64,000 nt of DNA from positions 4,278,001 through 4,342,000 of the forward strand of contig OZ020485.1 of assembly GCA_963971405.1 (NCBI GenBank). The letters run 5' to 3'. Shown here one piece after another: positions 57,843 through 64,000 of this stretch (its first letter is position 1; each line of letters begins with the position of its first letter). This DNA comes from Psococerastis gibbosa. Taxonomy: Eukaryota > Arthropoda > Insecta > Psocodea > Psocidae. The notes under the pieces are model-generated. The model was not told the DNA's origin. It did no database searches and saw only the letters and a list, made by a program, of their open reading frames with translations. A program made the position numbers and the translations under genes.

Positions 57843-60800
57843 CCACAAGGGGTCCTAGAGACAGAATAGCTATGCCTTTGCTGACCATCTGCAGACCAAG
57901 GGCGGTCGGAAGTTTCGCAGCTGAAGTTTGCTCCGCCACTGTCAGGTTCATATTTGTGATGATGGCAGAGCGGAACAGGCCACAGATACCTGAGAGAACC
58001 AAGATGGGGATCATACTGTCTTGAGTAGCCAGACCTGAACAAATAAATAGATAAATAATGTAGAGGCGTTCTTAAAGGTACCCTACAGCATACTTTGACT
58101 AATACTTCTCAGGGGTTAATTGGAAAAATGGAAAACAAATAGAAAATAAAAGACAATTTTCTTTCTTTCTAGCTTTTCTTACAATATGGCACAAAGGTGG
58201 TAATTGCTGATCCAAAATAAGGGGGTCGCACGTGATTTGTGTAAAATGTTTAAAAACATACCGTACTATATATACAGGATAAAGGTACTATATACCATAA
58301 TATATATACAGGTACAAAAAATTACTAGACGCAAACAACCAATCAGACTTAATTCAACATGACTGTGGCACAAGACTTGGTGTTGGTCGCAATCTTCAGA
58401 TCCCCAATCATAACATTACCCTTTTCAAACATTCGCACATTTACCTATCAGTTCCATTCTATAACAGCCTTCCTGAGTTCATAAAAAATCTACGACCAAA
58501 AAAAAAATTCATTAGTAAAATTAGCTATCATCTGTCCCAAAATCAATTAACAAATCTTCCAGCAATAGCGCGCTAGCGTAACAACCCCGGACTCAACAGA
58601 GTGATAAACATTTATATTATTTCATCTTAGTATATGATCTTACTTATTTACTTACTTAGTGATGTTACTTAGAGTCTACATAAAATTAATTATTATCGAA
58701 AAAGTTTTAGTTTAGTTTTAGTTTAGTTATTAGTATTAAGGGGGCCCCAGCACGGGAGAAATCCTTTGGGCCACCCCTACTTCATTATATCACTGTATAT
58801 GTAATATTGAAGAAACGAAATACTAATTTCCACCTGAATTTTCAATTTTTTTTTTTTTTTTTTTTGCCCCTTTCTAAGAGATACTACTGTGTATAATTTA
58901 TCAACAGCTTGGGTTAGAGGAACCGAGATTTCTTTCTGCTAGTGGAAATCCAGGATTCGCACCCTGAAAGTAGTAGTGAAAGTAAATTACCGTACTGTAG
59001 GTTCTGCTCTGTGTCTGATGTAGTTAAAGTCTATCCCTATTTGATTGATTCAACGATAAACCAGGCTTCTACTGCACTTGTATGACTGGTGTAAATTAAA
59101 GTCTACCTACTTGATTGAGCGAATGGTAGGTCAGACTTCTATTGCATTTGTATGTTCTATAATTTTTCTACTTACAGGATCGAGCAAACGCAGAAAAGAA
59201 AGCACTGAAGAAGAAAACAGTTTTGGCCCGCATTTGAGCAAATTTAATTATATAGGGCAGAACTGGCCGTCCGACAATATCAAATGCAGATAAGGCTACC
59301 ATGCATGTTGCTACTTCACTACGTGTATATTGCAGACTCTGAAATTAAATATAGTTATTATTGCAGCAAATTAAAATTAGATTATGTTAAATACGTGTGA
59401 GTTAATTCTGATAATGATGAGTTGCAGGTAGGTAGCCTGTTATATACAAGTGTAGGAAGGCCATGAAATTTAACTCCTACTACTACATAGTATAATAGTA
59501 CGGTATATGTGAGTTTTTTTAATAGCATCATTCAGGCACAAATAGGTATGTTGCTAACAAAAAATTTCTACATCTATCCCGCATCTATAGGTGAGAACTG
59601 CAGTGGCAGAGAACTGCATCGGTATAGGTCTACTTACAATAATTTTACAGGACTTAAACGTTAAGAGAAGATAATACACTCCACACTATATGTTAAATAA
59701 CAAAATCAATTTTGACGAAGCAGTAGAATCCGGGATGATAGGCCATGGTCGTCCTGAAAGCGTGCATCTGATCGTTTCTTCAAGATCGAAAAAAATTTAA
59801 ATTCAGCGAGATTAGGGCCAATGAGTGTTTGAAACCGCCATACTCAGTATATCAGGTATCAAAATGTCTAAAAATATTTCTTCTAATGGCTGCGATATTT
59901 TTTATAGCTCATGAAAGAATATTCACTGTGTAATTCGACTGATCAGTTGGAGACTTGGGTTTAATTCCCATTTTTTCATATCCCCCTTTCTCTAATACAA
60001 TATGATATTCTCACCTCTAGAAATAAAGGAAAAAGCATCTGGAACAAAGTATTGGCTGTGAAAATAACTCCAGTGCCAACGATGACTACTAAGAATGATC
60101 CACTCTTCAGTAGATCGTAGTCCAGTGTAGACACCAGCCTCCTCCAAAAGCCTTCTTCTGATGTCGTAGACTTGGTGGCCTCTGGTGCTGAATCAGACTT
60201 GGACTTGGCCTGCGAAAAACAGTTGTCAAATATTGGTTAAGTAGGTGTCTACAATAGACATCATATCGCAGAGTTCTCCATTTGTCGGTGGATTAAGTTT
60301 TTTATACGCTAGCTGCTAGCACATGCCATACTGTGAAGGTCGAAAATTTCAATTTCACGATTTCAACGAATTTTCGCAGGATTCTTGCGGACGTCATTTG
60401 CGGACGCCTTTACCGTTGTATGGATAGGACTTGGTGAATGGTCGGTGCAAAACCATTCGACCTAATTCTGAAGATTTCTATGAACTGACGTGACAAGGGG
60501 AAAGACGTGCACTTCTATGCGTTGGGCTGCACGCCAGCTTCCGAAATCAATAAGAAATCTTCTTCTGGTCAACCTGGCTACAATAGAAAATTCGAGAATC
60601 GTTCATGTGTACCGAGCCTAAAACATTGTCAGGTCGTAGGGCTCCAAAAAATAAGTTTCTGTCTGTCAGCGAATTGTGATTAAACTACTCAATAGAATTT
60701 GATGAAATATTGGTACTGTAGATTCACAAAAAGTATCTCCACAGCGTTTTTCCTTCATTTTTTCTGAATAAACAAATAAATAAATAAATTTTGACTTTAT

Positions 60801-63800
60801 GTTCTATTACAAAGCCAACCTAGCGGAGTTAGGGCTATATAGCCCTCTCTTACACTCAACTAAGAAAGCCCGAGACCACCTGCTTTACATGCCCTCCGAA
60901 GCATGGCCTAAAAATGCAGATATATTAAAATGAAAATGGATTAGAAAATGTAGAAAATAACTGCTTTGTTGGGTCCAAAAATTCCAAAAAAAAACCTACT
61001 AAAAAGGTAATTCTAAACATGGTTCTATTTGTGATGTTGCGGTGAGCAACATACCCGTTGCTAATATCATACAGGTGAAAGTACTGAAAGTACACATTAG
61101 GGTGAGGAGGACCGCTGCCAGGCGGGAAAAAATCCCCCAATTTCTAGTCTCGAACCTCTATCCTCTGATTCATAGTCCCGTTCTTCTACCAACTGGACTA
61201 TGAAGGTAAATGTAGCCTGCGATATTAATTTATGTGTTGCTCTGTTCAAGGTGAAGATATGTGCCCTTGACACCATCAATAGGCCACAAGGTAAGGTCAA
61301 GGAAACATACTCTATGAAATTAAATTCAATTTCTGGTAGAATGGATTAAATAACTTTTGGGTGGTCAACCTGACGTGTCGAACCCACCATTTTACAACAC
61401 TCTTACGGGCTTTGCACTTTAATAATGACTTGCACAAAAATTAATGGCGTTTTAGTAGGTAGCTATTTGATAAAGATATATATATATATATATAATCGTA
61501 CTTGTTTTATCAATAGTAATACTAGCAATAACTGAAGAAATCCATTAGCAATAAAGGATCCAGACCTCATATTCTACATACTGTATTGCATGCAGCATTA
61601 TATGGTACCGTATGTATTAAGGTGATTTGAACTAACTTGTGGTGAAGAGGCAACATCCTCGTTACAACCGAAATTAGAGGTTTAAAAAAAATCAGGACAT
61701 GGCGAGATTCCAACCCACGATCTGTGCACCGGACAGACATGTACAACCCTTAGATCGTGGATACGAAATGGGTTCGTAGGAAATGCGCAGAGTACCAGGA
61801 AAATGCGTCCTCCTCAGATGTTATAGTTGCCCGTTTGCAGATTCTAGCATTGAATGTAAACCATATAATTAAATTTCAATCAGGATTGTGGCCCAGAAAT
61901 AAATTTAAAAAATCAAAAACCCGAAAGTTGATGGAAAAAACGATTGATTTTTTTCTGTTTTTATTATTTTATGAATGTCTTCAGACAAAAGACTCTCCCT
62001 TCTGCCTTAATTCAAAAACTGCTCATGTCAATACAATACTTTTTTACAGAATAGATTCCAACTAGTATGTGGGCGCCAACATGACCAACGCGGCTGCGGG
62101 ATTTGTCTGAAATTCTTGGTTTTTAATCAATTTAAGTTTTTCAGTCGGATCTGAGCTAAAACAGTCCATCTGTATGTTTTTCTACCGACAATGAACCATT
62201 TTTGCTCCAGGAACTAATACAGGGGTTTGTTCGTTTCTTCTACCTAATTCAGAAACGAACACTTATTAACTTATTTAACCAATATGATACTGCAGAATTG
62301 ATAAAATGAGCTATAAAATGGTTATTTGATTTTTTCGAAATTATATCAGTAGGGGTGAATTTACTTCAACTCTAATATTTCTATAAAAAATATTTTCATG
62401 GGGCAAAAGGATTTCAAAATTGAACAATATGAGTTTAATAACCAATGTCATGTGGTCCAAGGGGTCCGGACCCCCCCCCCCCCCCCGAAATAAATGGGCT
62501 TCATACAAATTTAAATTTAATTACATATTTTAGGGATACAATTAATAATTTTATGTATACCTGTATTGTTTGAAGAATTGGAATATATTTATTTGAATTT
62601 GAACACTGGATAGAATGGACATTTATTAATAAAATATGTAATAAAAATTTTGCCCCCCCCCCCCAAACAAAAGACCTGGGCACGGCCTTGACCAATGTGG
62701 AACAGATATAGAGATACGGTACTGTGGAGAGGTCTGCGGGTCTTGCAGCAAGGCAACTACAATCTCAGAATTGAAACCACTTTGACGCCTGCCTCATCAT
62801 TATCGGCCATTACTACTTCTCTCCCCTCCTCTACAGCAGTGATTAGGTCTTTAACCCCTGCATGGTCCTTAATTCCATATCTGTCTTTTTTTATAATGGA
62901 AAAATTTCACAGCTTCAATACTGTAGAGAGATACACAGGTTCTTAGTATCAAAACCGCTTTCACCCGTTCCTCATTATAATCGACAACTTCTTCTGCTGT
63001 CTCATCTAAACTTACATGATCCTCAACATTCAAATCTGCCTTTACCTGTTGTGAAACACTTTCGTCGTCAGAAAGCTCAATACTGTAGAGAGAAGCACTG
63101 GCCCTGCAGCGAGGCTCCGACAGTCTTCGAATTGCAACCGATTTCACGCCTTCCTCATCATTATCGGCAACTCCTTCTACTGTGTCCTTCACCTCCACAA
63201 CTATAGCAGGCAGATTCACGTTGGATTTACCATTTGTTTTTTTTGAGGAACTGCTCACATTTTTCTTCTGAAAACAAACACACACTCATTATGGGTTTAT
63301 TGTAAGGCTCAAAATTCACCCATATTGAAAATACAGACAATTTTCTTTCCATCTCTGTGTTTCTTTCTTTCTTTCTCACGGTTATTGGTGGTTTGTTACA
63401 CTATTATATGCTTAAGATAGGGAAGAAGTCCATATTCTTTTCTTTTTTATAACTCTAAGGGAATATTTTTAATTTCATATAAAATGATCATCTTACTCTA
63501 CTTCAACTGTTAATGTCTTGCTTTCCCTAACTTTCTAAAAAAAAACTGTAGAAGTAGGAAACTGTTCCTTGCTACTTTCACTATTCATATAGTACGTAGC
63601 CAATAAATTCGTATTGCTACACTTGGCAGAGTTAGTACGTTATGTTTGGGTTGTGGCTCTTTACTTGCGCTATCGAACGCCATTTTCTTAATGAGCCAAG
63701 CTGAATCTTGTCAACTTCAAAGATTATCAAGTATGTTTTCTTTAACAAGAGGAAACCACTTGCCTTCTTCATATGCCAAGCGACAGGCTGATATAAAAGG

Positions 63801-64000
63801 GCTCCAACCATGGCATGACCGCTGAGACCCGCAAGAATTAGAATCGTTCCTCTGAATCCAAATTCTTCGAGCAGATAGTTGACTAGAATAGGCAGCAGCA
63901 TCTGGCCAATCCCAGTCCCTGTCACGCTCCATCCTACAGCAATACCTTTCTTGCTGCTGAAGTAGCTGTTGACCGCAACGAACGTGGATGGGTACAGACA
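57843..64000 (-). CDS. Monocarboxylate transporter-like (SLC16/MFS), partial
   Basis: Five exons seen: 63764-64000+ (5' side cut by the window edge), 63046-63267, 60015-60209, 59176-59338, 57843-58034. Phases chain correctly (0,0,0,1,1). The first has the SLC16 TM5 region (Y-F-S-S-K-K-G-I-A-V-G-W-S, then G-T-G-I-G-Q) and TM6, ending Q-P-V-A-W-H-M-K-K with a GC donor (AAG|GCAAGT). The second is the acidic cytosolic TM6-TM7 loop. The third carries TM7. The fourth carries TM8 with the Asp and Arg (F-D-I-V-G-R-P) that SLC16 transporters use in substrate/proton coupling. The fifth carries TM10-11. TM1-4 lie outside; the final TM12 exon was not found. A plasma-membrane carrier is inferred; its substrate cannot be told. 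Confidence 0.85.
58335..58570 (+). mobile_element. CR1/L2-like LINE C-terminal fragment
   Basis: The plus frame reads N-L-Q-I-P-N-H-N-I-T-L-F-K-H-S, then V-P-F-Y-N-S-L-P-E-F-I-K-N, the usual end of CR1/L2-type reverse transcriptases. The string '(g)ggggccccagcacgggagaa' at 58740 also occurs near 9705, probably from the same 3' end. It lies in an intron of the transporter, in antisense orientation. Confidence 0.6.
59026..59153. repeat. Local tandem duplication, ~72-bp unit
   Basis: 'agtctatccctatttgattg...ttctactgcacttgtatg' is repeated once with changes. It lies just downstream of the TM8 exon donor in the transporter intron. Confidence 0.7.
60787..60917 (-). mobile_element. SINE family B body, head missing
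   Basis: Reverse orientation: the aaat tail, 'ccaacctagcggagttaggg', 'cctctcttacactcaactaa' and 'atgccctccgaagcatggcc'. The tRNA-like head is absent. Transporter intron. Confidence 0.75.
61125..61205 (-). mobile_element. tRNA-like sequence, probable SINE head (third type)
   Basis: Minus strand has 'tagtccagttggtagaagaa' (A-box-like) and 'agaggttcgagactag' (B-box-like) about 30 bp apart. Stems are poor, so it is not a convincing tRNA gene. Confidence 0.45.
61620..61725 (-). mobile_element. SINE family A, decayed copy
   Basis: 'actaacttgtggtgaagagg' tail block and 'ggcgagattccaacccacga' head block match, in order, the copy at 54793-54950. Confidence 0.6.
62471..62664. repeat. Paired long C runs
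   Basis: 16 C at 62471-62486 and 12 C at 62653-62664, each in AT-rich context within the transporter intron. Confidence 0.8.
62705..63205 (-). repeat. Three diverged tandem repeats over the transporter loop exon
   Basis: Unit of roughly 150-180 bp, with copies near 63076-63205, 62915-63055 and 62705-62885. On the minus strand each encodes a version of (V)-x-D-N-D-E-E-G-V-K-S-V-x-I-x-R-L followed by S-L-Y-S-I-E. Copy 1 lies in the spliced exon 63046-63267. Copy 2 is still open in the same frame beyond the donor. Copy 3 has a stop. Confidence 0.7.

Noticed and set aside
62869-63045. Transporter loop exon extending to the stop at 62869
   Set aside because: A CAG|GTAAAG donor at 63046 keeps phase 0 with the TM7 exon; the longer reading would end the protein before TM7. 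Kept only as a possible alternative.

Overview
The window reads as AT-rich, repeat-laden arthropod nuclear DNA. Genes are split into short exons with GT-AG introns. The repeats include tRNA-derived SINEs, 5'-truncated LINEs, MITEs, a hAT element, a CACTA-like element and foldback elements. The proteins look like CYP4C-type cytochromes P450 and an arthropod-style SLC16 transporter. I would guess Pancrustacea (insect or crustacean), but the sequence alone does not fix the species.

Region 5.5-51.8 kb is a tandem cluster of CYP4 genes, all on the minus strand. Splice sites could be placed to the base because exon sizes and phases repeat from gene to gene (ten exons of about 166-169, 107, 186, 88, 197, 67-73, 110, 238, 180 and 161-164 bp). 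Three copies look intact: 11659-21667 (501 aa), 30595-37275 (502 aa) and 42236-51772 (501 aa). One copy (22807-29614) has all ten exons but many lesions, including a LINE inserted in its last exon. One copy (5544-10764) has only exons 5-10 and a late frameshift. One further first exon (40495-40663) stands alone. Introns hold extra exon-like copies: an open, phase-preserving second copy of exon 2, and a decayed second copy of exon 9 present in two paralogues. The intact proteins are expected to be ER-anchored monooxygenases that use NADPH-P450 reductase on fatty-acid-like, hormone or xenobiotic substrates.

Region 52-57.8 kb is mostly mobile DNA: foldback arms, LINE fragments, dispersed repeats and a nested palindrome whose arms carry tRNA-like sequences. 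Region 57.8-64 kb (minus strand) holds five exons of a monocarboxylate-transporter-like MFS gene that continues beyond the right edge. Its TM6-TM7 loop exon belongs to a tandem repeat.

Mobile elements explain much of the non-coding sequence. They include a family of palindromic GGCG...CGCC MITEs with 3-bp target duplications, TA-flanked MITEs, a 597-bp hAT element with a perfect 8-bp duplication, a 2.1-kb CACTG-ended element packed with copies of TTATCGGAG, 1.9-kb foldback elements, a Helitron-like start, and SINEs derived from tRNA. More than twenty G or C homopolymers of 9-22 bases are also present, which is striking in AT-rich DNA.
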